A DNA stretch of 64,000 nucleotides from Gnetum montanum (lineage: Eukaryota; Streptophyta; Gnetopsida; Gnetales; Gnetaceae), in the NCBI GenBank assembly GCA_015680685.1, contig MNCI01001978.1, positions 213,341-277,340 on the forward strand, in the 5' to 3' direction. Positions within the stretch are counted from its first letter, which is position 1. The number at the start of each line of letters is the position of its first letter. The translations under genes were made by a program, and so were the position numbers. Under the pieces are notes generated by a model. It searched no databases, was not told where the DNA came from, and saw nothing but the letters and a program-made list of their open reading frames with translations. Of this stretch, positions 13,270-22,525 are shown in pieces.

Positions 13270-13524
13270 CAATATGCCTTCGTAGGATCTACGACACAAT
13301 GTGTTCCCTACCAGGGTATACTGCTTAGAACGTTTTCGTACTGCATCCTTTTGTGCATTTGTTAGGTGCTGTGGTGTTTCGCCACATAGAAGATATTCTT
13401 TTATGTCATCATACCATTCTATTGCATGTATTATGCTAACAAATGCAATCGGCAATGTATCTATAGTATTCGTTATTGGTTTGACACAACTGGTTATGGA
13501 GCTTGGTAATGTATGGAACATGTC

Positions 13525-13902
13525 TGGCAATATATTTAACGCTAATGTGGCTAACGTGTCTGCAATGGTATTATCATTTCTAGAGACGTGTTGCACATCA
13601 ATATTTTCAAAACACCTCATTAAGTGTTTTGCCAAGTCACAATATGGTTGTGAATGTTGCGCTTTGCATGTATAAATATCTATGACTTGGTTCAAAACCA
13701 GTTGTGAATCTCCTCTGACCACAAGTCTTGTGATGTCTGAAGCCAATGCTGTCATGAGACCTTCATTCTCTACTATATTGTTGGTACAGTGAAAGTTGAA
13801 ATGATAAGCAAAGGGTCTGATCTCCCTGGAGGGATAGGTGATGACAGCGGCAGCCCTTCCCCCTTGAGAGGTGGATGCTCCATCAAAGTTTAGAATGGCA
13901 TC
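13525..13902 (-). pseudogene. E1 additional (archaeal-type) RNase H, Tat-lineage marker
   Basis: A second RNase H fold: NFDGASTSQGG with the first Asp, an NNIVENEG stretch with the Glu position, RGDSQLVLNQV with the third acid, and NDNTIADTLATLA with the fourth. All four acidic positions are visible. A second RNase H between RNase H and integrase is known for the Tat clade of plant Ty3/Gypsy elements and separates it from chromoviruses and Athila. Confidence 0.88.
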
Positions 13903-13949
13903 GTAGTCATCGGGCACTATGTCTATTGCGCTTATATTCTCATTCGGGA

Positions 13950-14427
13950 ATTCTGGCTCTATTGTCGCTTGATCGTGTGTTGGTGACGTGGCCATTTGAT
14001 TTGCTATGGCTTGACCCTTAACTGATGATTGCACTATGTAATGTAGGTCAAACTCAGCTATCATGGCTTTCCAACGTGCTATCCGGCTTGTCTTGCAAAT
14101 GTTTCCTATGATGGCTCTGAGCACATTATCCTTGCAGATTATGTTAACTTGGTTGTGGAAGAGGTAATGCCGCCATTTCTTTAGAGAAAAGACTAAGGCT
14201 AAACATGACCTCTCTACGTCGTTGTATTTCTTCTCATGGCCTACTAATGCATGGCTCAATTAGTAGACAGGGACTTCGGTTCCATTATCTTGTTTTTGGC
14301 AAAGCATGGATGTGATTGATGAGTCCGAAGTTGCGAGGTAGATGTAAAATGGCTTATCATTTTGGGGTGGATAAACCATGGGTAGTCGGGTAAGTGTTGC
14401 TTTAATATTATCAAACGCTTCCTAGCA
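13950..14427 (-). pseudogene. E1 RNase H domain of pol
   Basis: After the RT connection comes a degraded RNase H: YIYLATSDSSI, then SHALVGHEKKY and ECL-type helix (here RSCLALVFSLKKWRHYL), matching the RNase H of Ty3/Gypsy pol. Nonsense codons sit at both ends of the first part (14428 and 14260). It degrades the RNA strand of the RNA/DNA hybrid in the active family. Confidence 0.82.
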
Positions 14428-14529
14428 CTATGGAGTCCATTCAAAATGGACATTCTTGTGCAACAGGTGATTTATAGATTTTAATTTATCTATTAGTTTT
14501 TCTATGAACCTTCTAATGAACTGTAGTCT

Positions 14530-15204
14530 ACCTTGTAGACCTCGAAGTTCAGTAAGGTTGCTAGGTGGTCTTAGGTTTGTTATGGCCTTAACCTTATCGG
14601 GGTATACTTGTATCCCTACTTCTGAGGCTATGAATCCAAGCATTTTGCCTGTTTTGACTTCAAAGACACATTTCTTTGGGTTAAGTCTCAGCTCATATTT
14701 TAAACAACATTTTAACACCAAGTTAAGGTCTTGTACGTGTTGTTCCGATGTCTTTGATTTAACCACGATGTCGTCCACATAGTCGTTGAGTGAGTGTAAT
14801 ATGTAATCGCTAAAGATGAATTTCATTGCCCTTTGATACATGGCCCCAGTGTTTTTGAGGCCGAAGGGCATCATTGTATAGCAAAAGTTTTCCCATGGTG
14901 TCATAAAGGTAGTCCGAAGCTGATGCTCTAGGTTAATACGTATCTGGTTATATCCCAAGATGCCATCCATAAAAGATAATAGGGCATGCCCAGCAGTCGA
15001 GTCGACAGGTTGATCGATGCTGGGTAAGGGAAAATCATCTTTTATGGTTGCAACTTTTAAATCCTGGAAGTCAATGCATAAGCGAATGCTTCCGTTCCTT
15101 TTCGGGACAATGACCATGTTGGATAACCACTCGTCGTAATCAACAGCCCGAATGAAACTAGCCTGATAAAGCTTGGTGATCTCATTGTGAACTACCAATG
15201 CCAC
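14530..15204 (-). pseudogene. E1 reverse transcriptase domain
   Basis: Motifs in order, counted from 15204: VPKRNG with RLCIDFQDL (residues 34-49), FMDGILGYNQI with the first catalytic Asp at about 80, MPFGLKNTGAMYQ (112-123), YVDD at 142-145 with the catalytic pair, and LNPKKC with the primer-grip region after it. This is the Ty3/Gypsy order. Family members usually read FMDGFSGYNQI and NAGATYQ, so several positions have drifted, but catalytic residues remain. Start 15204 is only the first Met after a nonsense codon, not a true start. Confidence 0.93.
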
Positions 15205-15780
15205 CTTGAGTTTAACCTTTCATGCCTTTTGTTTTACCAGCCTCAATTTCGGATCAAGGATAATGTTATGCTGGACAATTCGAGGATCTAATCCGGACAT
15301 GTCTGTGTATGACCAGGCAAATGCTTTAATGTTTTCCCTAAGCACGTCCTCAATGTCTTTGGCTAGTTGCGGTTGTAGTAGTGTGCTTAATTTTAATATT
15401 TTAATTTCCCCATTGGGTATGGTGATGGGGGTTTCTGCCAATGGGCCTTCAGTAATATTTTCGGCTTCTATGTCAAGGGGTTTTGTCATACCTTTGTAGT
15501 TTTCTATCGTTTGCTGTGTTGAGGTTCTGACTGCATTGTCCGTTGATAAACTTAAGTGGATGAGGTTTATGTCGATGTCCCTTGCAATTTTTCCATATGG
15601 TCCATCAATGATTAATAGTGCGGTTAAATGTTGGCAATCCATCAGGCTTGCTCCTGCCAATAAATAGAGAGTAGAATGAGGTGATGAGTGTTTTTCCATG
15701 TTCTCAGGCAAGTTAAATTCTATGCATGTGCAAAATGGTGGTTTATCATCACACCGGGACACATGGCAGTTTAAGGCCAT

Positions 15781-15895
15781 ACTGGGCCGCGGGTGGCAGT
15801 TTAATGCCTTACCGGGCCAAATGTAATCCGCAAGTGGCAGTTTAAGGCCTTACCGGGCCGTAACGGTAGTTTAAGGCCATACCGGGCCAAATATT
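15781..15895. repeat. CAGTTTAAGGCC tandem repeats, left edge of insert
   Basis: Four to five units built on GGCAGTTTAAGGCCTTACC plus GGGCC, on the left side of the reverse-strand gene. Related units stand on its right side (21195-21372). They mark the boundary between pol coding sequence and the insert. Confidence 0.8.
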
Positions 15896-16090
15896 TTTTG
15901 CACTAGATTGTTTGGCATGAATACGTGAAATTGGGTTCACAGGGGAATTGGGATGTAGTAATTTTTATTTTATTTTAAATATATATATATATATATATAT
16001 TTATTTTTAAACAAATTTTAATTAAAATAAGTAAAAAAAAAGCAAAAAGGAGGCAAACCGGAAGGCGGCGACGACGGCAGCGGCAGAGCG
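15896..16090. other. AT-rich spacer with microsatellite, upstream of the reverse-strand gene
   Basis: Contains a (TA)n run at about 15980-16000 and A/T-rich flanks, then a GGCGACGACGGCAGCGGCAG stretch directly before the TATA box. No gene is seen. The position fits a promoter-proximal region. Confidence 0.6.
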
Positions 16091-16091
16091 C

Positions 16092-16098
16092 TATATAA
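16092..16098 (+). promoter_or_regulatory. TATA box of the reverse-strand gene
   Basis: TATATAA within GCTATATAAAGGGG, on the plus strand about 310 bases before the first ATG of the gene model. The intervening leader (16130-16400) is built of AGCGTAAACC-like repeats related to the LTR GCGTA motifs. Promoter function is inferred from sequence and position. Confidence 0.6.
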
Positions 16099-16599
16099 AG
16101 GGGGGGGCGTCATTTGTCATTACTTTGACTTGTGAGTGTAATCCCAAGCATAAATCTAGAGCATAGACGACCTAGCGAAAGCGTAATCCGCTAAACCCTG
16201 GTGTAAGCGTAAGCGACGAAACCCCAGCGTAAAACCCAAACCCTGAGCGTAGGCGTAGGCGTCTAAACCTCAGCGTAAACACGGAGCATAGAGGTTCCAG
16301 CATTGGTGTAGAGACTCAGACTCCAGCATAGAGGCTCAGCATAGGCATAAAAATTTTCAACCCTTAGCGTAAAATGTTGATCCTAGCGTAGAGGACACCG
16401 AGATGGGCAAAGGCAAGGAAGTGGAAGGCCAGGGGAGGAAGGGTCCTGACTTGACCTTCACAGAGGAGAGCGAGGCTATGCTGCAATGTCTACCCAGGCC
16501 GAGGATTCCATCATGGCCTAGATCCTCACATAGGTAGGCTCTGATCCTACCTTTGTTAGTTATTTTCATTTGTGCATGTTTCATAGCGTAGACAGTCTC

Positions 16600-17165
16600 A
16601 TAAAGGGTTTCGGCGTATACGCTGAGTGTAAGTTCACAGTGTAGAGAGTCTCGATAGTGTAGACTGTCATAGCGTAATTTTTTTTATCAGTGGATAGTGT
16701 AAATAATTTTTCTGGCATGAAGCGTAGATGATTTTATCAGCGTATATGCTGACTATTCGTAGGTCATTTATAGTATCCAGCGTATACTGTTTACACAGCA
16801 TATACGCTGAAGGCTGTTATGGCGTATACGCTGAGGGTTTCTACAGCGTATACGCTAAGCATGAAAAGTTAATTCTTTTCAACTGAGGTATAGTGCAGAC
16901 CTATTTTCATGTAAACTATTTTCGGTGTAAGCTTATTTTCACAGGATTCAGCGTAAACCGTTTGTATGGTGTATAGCGTAGACTGTTTACACTATTCAGT
17001 GTGGACTGTTTACACGGCGTATACGCTGATGATTTTCACAGCGTATACGCTGAGCGTGAACTATTTGGTTAACAGTGTAAATAGTCTCTTGTCAGCGTAT
17101 ACATCGGGCTTGGCAGCGTATACGTCAAGCGTAAATAGTTCTTGATAGCGTATACAGTTAGCAAT
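16600..17165. repeat. GCGTATACGC cluster in intron 1 of the reverse-strand gene
   Basis: Same palindrome as in the LTRs, about ten copies of GCGTATACGCTGA or close forms, mixed with CAGCGTAGAC and CAGTGTAGAC. It shows that the insert shares repeat vocabulary with the LTR and leader, so the insert has been part of the element family long enough to share it or came with it. Confidence 0.75.
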
Positions 17166-17256
17166 TTTTCTAAGTGTTGGCCTACCATGTGAACTTTTGT
17201 TTTTCGTGTCGTTTTGATGCATGGCTGATTTACGGTGGCATTTTGGTTGCTTGCAG

Positions 17257-17850
17257 GGATACTAAGCCTTTTCTCCTGGTTGTTGAGCTCATTGGGGTGC
17301 TAACATGGTTTGGCGCCATTGAGGCTGATGAACCTATCCCGAATCTAACTGTTGACAACAATGGGGTTTGGTTCAGAGAAGGTGCGTGTGAATTCCTAGC
17401 CTTCATGCTGGACAATTTCGAAGTGGTTATCTGGTCGCACCTAAGTGAATTGATGGTGCGGAGCATGCTTAAGGCCATGCTTCCAGGAGCCGTAGAGGGT
17501 GTTGTGGTCTTCATAGAAGACATCGACAAGGGGCTGCTTGTGAATGAGGACGGTTCTTCCAACAGGCCTAGGTCTACACGTCCATTAGCGCGTGTGTGGG
17601 CCCAACTTCCGTAAGGGCAGGACTATCTTAACAACACTTTATTTCTAGCCGCACATGCACACACGCTATTTCAAAACCCTCCTAGCACAGTATATCGGGT
17701 GGATAGGTAGGATCATTTAAGCTTGTTGTTTCTCTTCGTTGTTTGGCATTTGCTTCTATTTTGACATCCGTTCATTTGTAGGGCTAAAGTTAACCCAGAC
17801 AGAACGTGCATTGAGGATGATGGGCTTGCTCTAGCTCACACCGCTCTAGA
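17257..17850 (+). pseudogene. FCP1/NIF (HAD-like) phosphatase-like domain, exons 2-3
   Basis: KPFLLVVELIGVL occupies the place of the LVLDLDGVL motif of FCP1/NIF-type phosphatases; WFREGACEFLAFMLDNF matches the RPGxxEFLxxLxxxF helix and EVVIWSHLSE the xVxIWSS strand. RPLARVWA and, across the intron, CIEDDG fit the later KxLxxLW and LLxDDS elements. In the catalytic DxDG motif both Asp are missing here (ELIG), so activity is unlikely. The family removes phosphate from protein Ser, including the Pol II tail. Assigned by eye from motif order; a profile search is needed for certainty. Confidence 0.6.
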
Positions 17851-18139
17851 GACATTTATGGCCGATCCCACCCTTCGTGGAGCTGTTTTAGCTCAAACTA
17901 AGGGTGCTATCGTTCACTTCCACAAACGGTTCTCCAGAGCGTTCGCAATGTGCCAAGCTCGTGGATGGTTGCATGAAGATTGGTCAGATAAGGGACCAGT
18001 CTTCCCCCATGACTCTGGCTTAGGTAGCACTTCTAAGTCCACAACTGAAGGTAAATGAAAATATTTTCTAGGTGTGCTAACGTGTTTGTTCGACTGTCGA
18101 GGGTTATGCTGATATGATGATTTTGAATTGTATTTGTAG

Positions 18140-18995
18140 TTGATGTACCTCCTGGTGGAGACCCTGTCACAACGGGACGAACTGAGACTACCCTGTCAAT
18201 GAAGTTTGGGGAGGTCAATAAGGCTCAAAAATGGTTGCGTACCCATGCCCTACCATCCATCGTTCGTTTTTTAGACAATGTCAGCCTCATGGAGCTCTTT
18301 ACGACCTCGAGCCCTGATGTATCAATAGCAGAAATGATTGGGATCGTTGACTCCTTCAATGAGTCTGTCTTCTACTGCAGCACCCAGATTAAGGGTGTTA
18401 AGATAGTTTTCCATCTATCACCTAAATTATTTTTGAACTTATTTGGTGTACCGGTAGATGGTATAAATGTAGTTTTAGACAGGGCTCATAAGGAGCTCCA
18501 AACAGTTCATGAATTAGAGGACTGGTTGGGTGTGGCCAAGGGTGCCAAGGGATTCTCAATGCAGGGGAAATCAAAGGTTGAGGAGGTGAACGAACTATAT
18601 CCCCTATTTAGGGTGCAAGTATTCCCCAAATCCCTTTCCCAGGTGCAGAGTCTTGGGGTCAAAGCTGTACGTATCATGTGAACTATCCTAGAAACCAGAA
18701 TGCGCTATAATTGGGCCCAATTTTTGTTGTCGGGCCTGCATAAGGAGATAGTGCGATTGCGCTCGAATGTCAAGGTGTAGTCCCACTTCATCTTTGCCTT
18801 CTTTGCCGGTTACCTTTGCCACTTAGCTGAGTTTCTGGTAGTTCGCGCAGACAACAAGTATGGTCTACGGGATCGAGGTCAACTATCCCGCCCGTGGATC
18901 AACCACTTGTTCGAAATTGCCGAGTCCCAAGATGCGCCCGAGGGAATTGATGAATCCATGTCTATTACAATAGGGGGGGTCATCTGGTACATCAA
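18140..18995 (+). pseudogene. Region resembling the 'putative plant transposon protein' family, exon 4
   Basis: Contains FYCSTQIKGVKIVFHLSP followed by NLFGVPVDG, similar in pattern to the VRGxxIxFSPxxIxxxLGLP motif of the plant-specific family found with Tat and other retroelements. Later come ETRMRYNWAQFLLSG and a hydrophobic FIFAFFAGYLCHLAEFL stretch, which fits the end of that family. Two nonsense codons break it. Function of the family is unknown. The resemblance is by pattern only. Confidence 0.5.
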
Positions 18996-20059
18996 TCCAC
19001 ACATGTGAAAGTTTGGGATTGGAGCCAGACGAAGTACCCTATACTGCGAAAAAAGCAGAACGGGTCATCAAAGAGACCGTTGGCAAGGCCAAGTCAAAGC
19101 TAACAAAGCACAAATGCTCAACCGAGGAAGCCTTGAATGTCAACGAGCCACGAGTGAAGCACATACTATTCAAGATGTCTGTCCAAGTTAAGTAGACTCA
19201 GTATACTTATTTCTTTATTGTTTTCATTTTGTTCATAATTTTTACTCTGATTGCTTACATGCCACTGATACCTTCAGACTTGACTCAAGAAGTGAGGAAG
19301 CAGGCATTAGAGACTATTAATGAAGAGGAGGAGACTAACATAGAGCGAAATACTAAGGAGGAAAATGTGGAGAAAGATCAAGGAGGAGGAACAGAAGAGT
19401 TGAAGGAAGACACCATAGAAACTGAGTTGTTGGATGACCAGGGCGGTGTCGATCAAATGTTCAGCAGCTTTCTTAAGGGAAAGCTAGACTTAGGCGATCC
19501 CCCAGAAGGTGGCAAGGAGCACGGTATGTTTTCTTTTTTATTTTATTTTATGTTACTTCGTTAGCTGTTGTTTCCATGGTATTTTACTTTTGTGTTTTCA
19601 TCTTTTCCAAATGAGGGCAAGGAAACCAGGATGACGCGGTTGGACATACCCATGAAAATGATTCCCCCTGAAAGGACCGTAGAGGTTAGTTCATCCCGCA
19701 CTCATGGGCCATTTACTTGGATAGAGATGCTAAGTAAAATGGATTTTGTGGCTGGCATCACTGAGGAAGTTGTGGAGCAAATTCAGGAAGCCCACACTAA
19801 AATAGGTATAAATGTTTCGAGTTGTTTGCAGCTTTAGAGTTTCACACCCTATTTTTGTTGTTTTAGCGTTTGTTCTCTTTGTATGCATAGGTGCCAAACT
19901 GAGGTGGGATCCTTCTGAGATAATTAGCATAGAGAGTTTTCCCATGTTATTCCCAGAAGTTGAGCAGGTGCCAAGACCTATTTATGAAGAAGTAGCGGAA
20001 GGTCTTGTTCACAATGCTAAGTCACTGTGGACCTGTAGGCGTTCCGTCGAATAGTTGTG

Positions 20060-20430
20060 GCTGTAGATTCAAGCAAAGGAAAAGGAAGTCTCTGAGTTGT
20101 CAGTTGAGCGTGATGATCTTAAGGCTCGGTATGAGTTCGCCTCCACCAAACTAAGTGGTGATCGCTCTTGGTGGACTTCTAAGGTCACGTATACTAGGTA
20201 TTGGAATCTGCTCAATCGTCACGTGTCCCTGACCTGGAGACTAGCGGAGCGTAAGGCCCAAATAGATCTCCTGAACCTCAAATGTCAAGATTGGAAAGCT
20301 TTCGCTTCCAAGGTATGCAAGTGGGGTCAGGATGAAAAGAATCACAAACATCATTACAAGAAATTGTTGAAGGAGGTATCGATTGAAAAGCGTCAACTGG
20401 AAATGTTTCTGGAGGGTTTGGGTCTGCACT
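20060..20430 (+). pseudogene. Coiled-coil region, exon 7
   Basis: After two TAG codons (probably former CAG) comes QAKEKEVSELSVERDDLKAR and, after a Trp-rich stretch, AERKAQIDLLNLK and KKLLKEVSIEKRQLEMFLEG. Hydrophobic residues recur with heptad spacing and charged residues lie between. It probably served in self-association. The tail (exon 8) is acidic and Gly/Pro-rich. Confidence 0.55.
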
Positions 20431-20875
20431 CTACTTTTGATACTTTTGCTCAAAATACAACTGTTGAGATGGAGTCACCTACAAGGGTGATTACAACTAC
20501 TTTTGGGGAGGTGTCAGTGGGTGAATTCCCTCTAAAACATCCCACTTGGTCAGCTGTTGACAAGGGGAAGGCCTTGGCAGATGTCGACCTAGGTCTTGAT
20601 GGGACCGATTGGACAAGTGTCTCAGAAGAGGAAATCCTTCACCTGCTAGAATTTGGCTTAGGGGAATCTCCTATGGTAAACATTTTGTTATTATGAAATT
20701 GATTTGCTAAATAATGTTTGAAATTTTTCCTTTCCCTTGTTCTTACGTTGATTGTCTCCTTTTGTATTTTCAGGATCAAGGCAATGATGATGTCCAAGAG
20801 GCTGGCCCTAGTGGAGCGGGGGCCCCTGATGCCAACAGATCTAAAGATGATGACCCTCCCACCCTAGATGTTTAG

Positions 20876-21194
20876 TTTATTTTAGTTTTTTATCATTTTT
20901 TTTATCGTGAAACTATTCTGACTCAAATTTATACGGGAATTGTAAATTGCAAATTTCGAGTTATGTTGCACAAATGGATGAAAATAGTTAACTCTTATAA
21001 TTATACATCATTGCATGTATATATATGAAAAGTTGTTTTTGTTGATTTTGAGTTTGATTGAAAACACAACACAACAATGTAAAATTTTTTGGTTTGTTTT
21101 TTTTTTTTTGTTTTATTTTCTTGAGAGTAATGCACGGATGTAATCATAAATCGGAGTGTAATGATAAACGAAAGAGGAAAACAAAGTATAAGTG
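20876..21194. other. A/T-rich 3' flank of the reverse-strand gene
   Basis: T-rich and A-rich stretches, including a poly-T run near 21102, and no open frame of note. It is a plausible 3' untranslated or terminator region for the reverse-strand gene; no single polyadenylation signal stands out. Confidence 0.5.
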
Positions 21195-21372
21195 TGTGAT
21201 CTAGTTTAAGGCCATTTCAGGTCACATGCGTAGTTTAAGGCCATTTCAGGCCCCAGTTGTAAACAAGGGACATTTTGAATGACACGGGTGGATTTCTCGA
21301 TTGACCAACCATTTCTGATCGTGGCTAGTTTTATGTCTTTGCGGACATGGTAGTTTAACGTCATTTCAGATA
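21195..21372. repeat. TAGTTTAAGGCC tandem repeats, right edge of insert
   Basis: Units TAGTTTAAGGCCATTTCAGG, GGCTAGTTTTATGTCTTTGC and TAGTTTAACGTCATTTCAGA, related to the left-edge block at 15781 and the tail block at 11640. The gag-pro frame ends just beyond. Confidence 0.8.
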
Positions 21373-21374
21373 GT

Positions 21375-22350
21375 TTGTGTTGCTATTATTTTAGTAGTTT
21401 TTTGATTTTTCTTATTTTGACGTTAGGTGATGTGTCAGCAGGTATGATTCTGTATTCAACATCCCCTTCACTAATTACGTTGAATGGTAACTCAGCCCAA
21501 GGGACATCTGATGGAATAGTTCTCGTATCGGTGTTTTCAGACGTTTCGGTATTTGTTGTGAGTTCTGTGTTAGTTGTTTCTAAGTAAGAAGGTGTATGTA
21601 CAATGTTAGGCCTAGGTATTTCCTTCTTGGATGGATTTTCTTCTGTGTTTAAAGGATTATTGCTTACCAGTTGTTACTTTTTTACGTCATTTTGTCTAGG
21701 CTCTTTGAGCTTAACTTTTGAACCTTGGTCCATGCCTATGTACGATGAAATGATGGGTGTAGTAGCCTCCCCATGTATGATGATTTCACCACTTTCATAA
21801 GGCAAATGAATCTCTTGATGTATAGGGGATGAGACTGCTTTCAGTTGGCCTAACTAGGGCCTTCCTAATATTAGGTTGAATCCTGGCATTTCATCGATTA
21901 CTACGAAGTCGTCGGATGTGGGGAATTGACCCCCTACTATGAAGTCTAAGTTGATTGTACCCTTAACTATCACACGTGACCCGCTGAATGATTTCAAGCA
22001 TGTGGTTGCAGCTGGTTTGATTAACTCTGTAAGCCCTAGCTGTTCGACGATGGGATATGGTACTACGTTTATGGCAGTTCCATCATCTACGTGGACCCTA
22101 TGTATTTTGAATTAGTTTACACGTATTGTTATGAACATAGGGGTCGTTGTTATCTCCCCTATTTTCTTATCCACCTTGATGTTATCATTATGGAAACTTA
22201 ATGGTTTGGAAGTTGTCCCTTGGGGTGAGTACATTACCGCATGAATGGATGGTTCATTTGGGGGTAAGTCCTCTCTTACTAGGATCAATGTTAACATGTG
22301 GACCAAAGCTTCACGATGTGTTTGTGATGTTAAAACTAAGTCATACAAGC
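21375..22350 (-). pseudogene. E1 aspartic protease and protease-RT linker
   Basis: Same frame as the second half of gag. Order in sense direction: YDLVLTSQTHREALVHML, HRVHVDDGTAINV with the DDG active-site motif (near 22080), LTELIKPA, and FNLILGRP at the end of the fold. Nonsense codons lie at about 22110 (N-stop-F) and inside ILGRPWL (Trp to TAG). E3 has the same order with Trp intact. The part from 21375 to 21830 is a linker of low conservation, ending in a Lys-rich KIRKIKKLLK stretch next to the tandem repeats. The protease cuts the gag-pol polyprotein in active relatives. Confidence 0.85.
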
Positions 22351-22525
22351 TTAATAAAGTATTCTTTTATTTGAGTGCTTGTGTGACTTGTGTTAAGGCT
22401 GTTGCTAAGTCTCTACTGTTGGGCGCATTTTTATCGATGGTGACCTAGTCCATTAGGCCCAACAGTTTTATTTCGTGCATTGTTTGTTTCTCGTTTTGAC
22501 CTGGGATTGTTGATTTAGACGTATC

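Larger units (their letters stand above)
12190..15780 (-). pseudogene. pol: E1 pol: linker, RT, RNase H, aRNase H, integrase
   Basis: A single reading frame of about 1197 codons runs through the whole region without frameshift, interrupted by six nonsense codons: TGA 15220-15222, TAG 14428-14430, TAA 14260-14262, TAG 12931-12933, TAA 12502-12504, TAG 12406-12408. The natural end is TGA at 12190-12192. The expected codon at each interruption (Arg CGA, Gln CAA or CAG, Trp TGG) is one C-to-T or G-to-A change away; relative E3 and family motifs guided this at the first and fourth. Domains are listed separately. The first part (15220-15780) is the protease-RT linker, with an acidic ITEGPLAETP stretch also found in E3. 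The enzyme set copies element RNA into DNA and inserts it in the host genome. Confidence 0.92.
16403..20875 (+). pseudogene. Multi-exon reverse-strand gene inside E1 (FCP1/NIF-like + plant transposon-type domain + coiled coil), decayed
   Basis: Gene remnant opposite to the E1 coding strand, between protease and RT. Exon model from GT/AG sites: 16403-16533, 17257-17610, 17782-18050, 18140-about 19190, 19278-19523, 19616-19805, 19891-20675, 20774-20875 (stop TAG). Reading phase is kept at junctions 1/2, 2/3, 3/4, 6/7 and 7/8; junction 4/5 is unclear and 5/6 does not match in phase. Decay: TGA near 18679, TAG near 18778, a frameshift near 18965-19010 by a run of seven G, and TAG codons near 20053 and 20065. 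The start is the first ATG after the TATA box, opening MGKGKEV. Tat elements are known to carry extra open frames, sometimes antisense; this combination I do not recognise from a described element. It could be a captured host gene or an accessory element gene. Confidence 0.72.

Noticed and set aside
13301-13675. 124-codon plus-strand frame in E1 pol
   Set aside because: Shadow of the RNase H/integrase frame; no domain of its own.
17230-17562. 110-codon minus-strand frame opposite exon 2
   Set aside because: Shadow of the FCP1-like exon, which has motif order and in-phase splice junctions.
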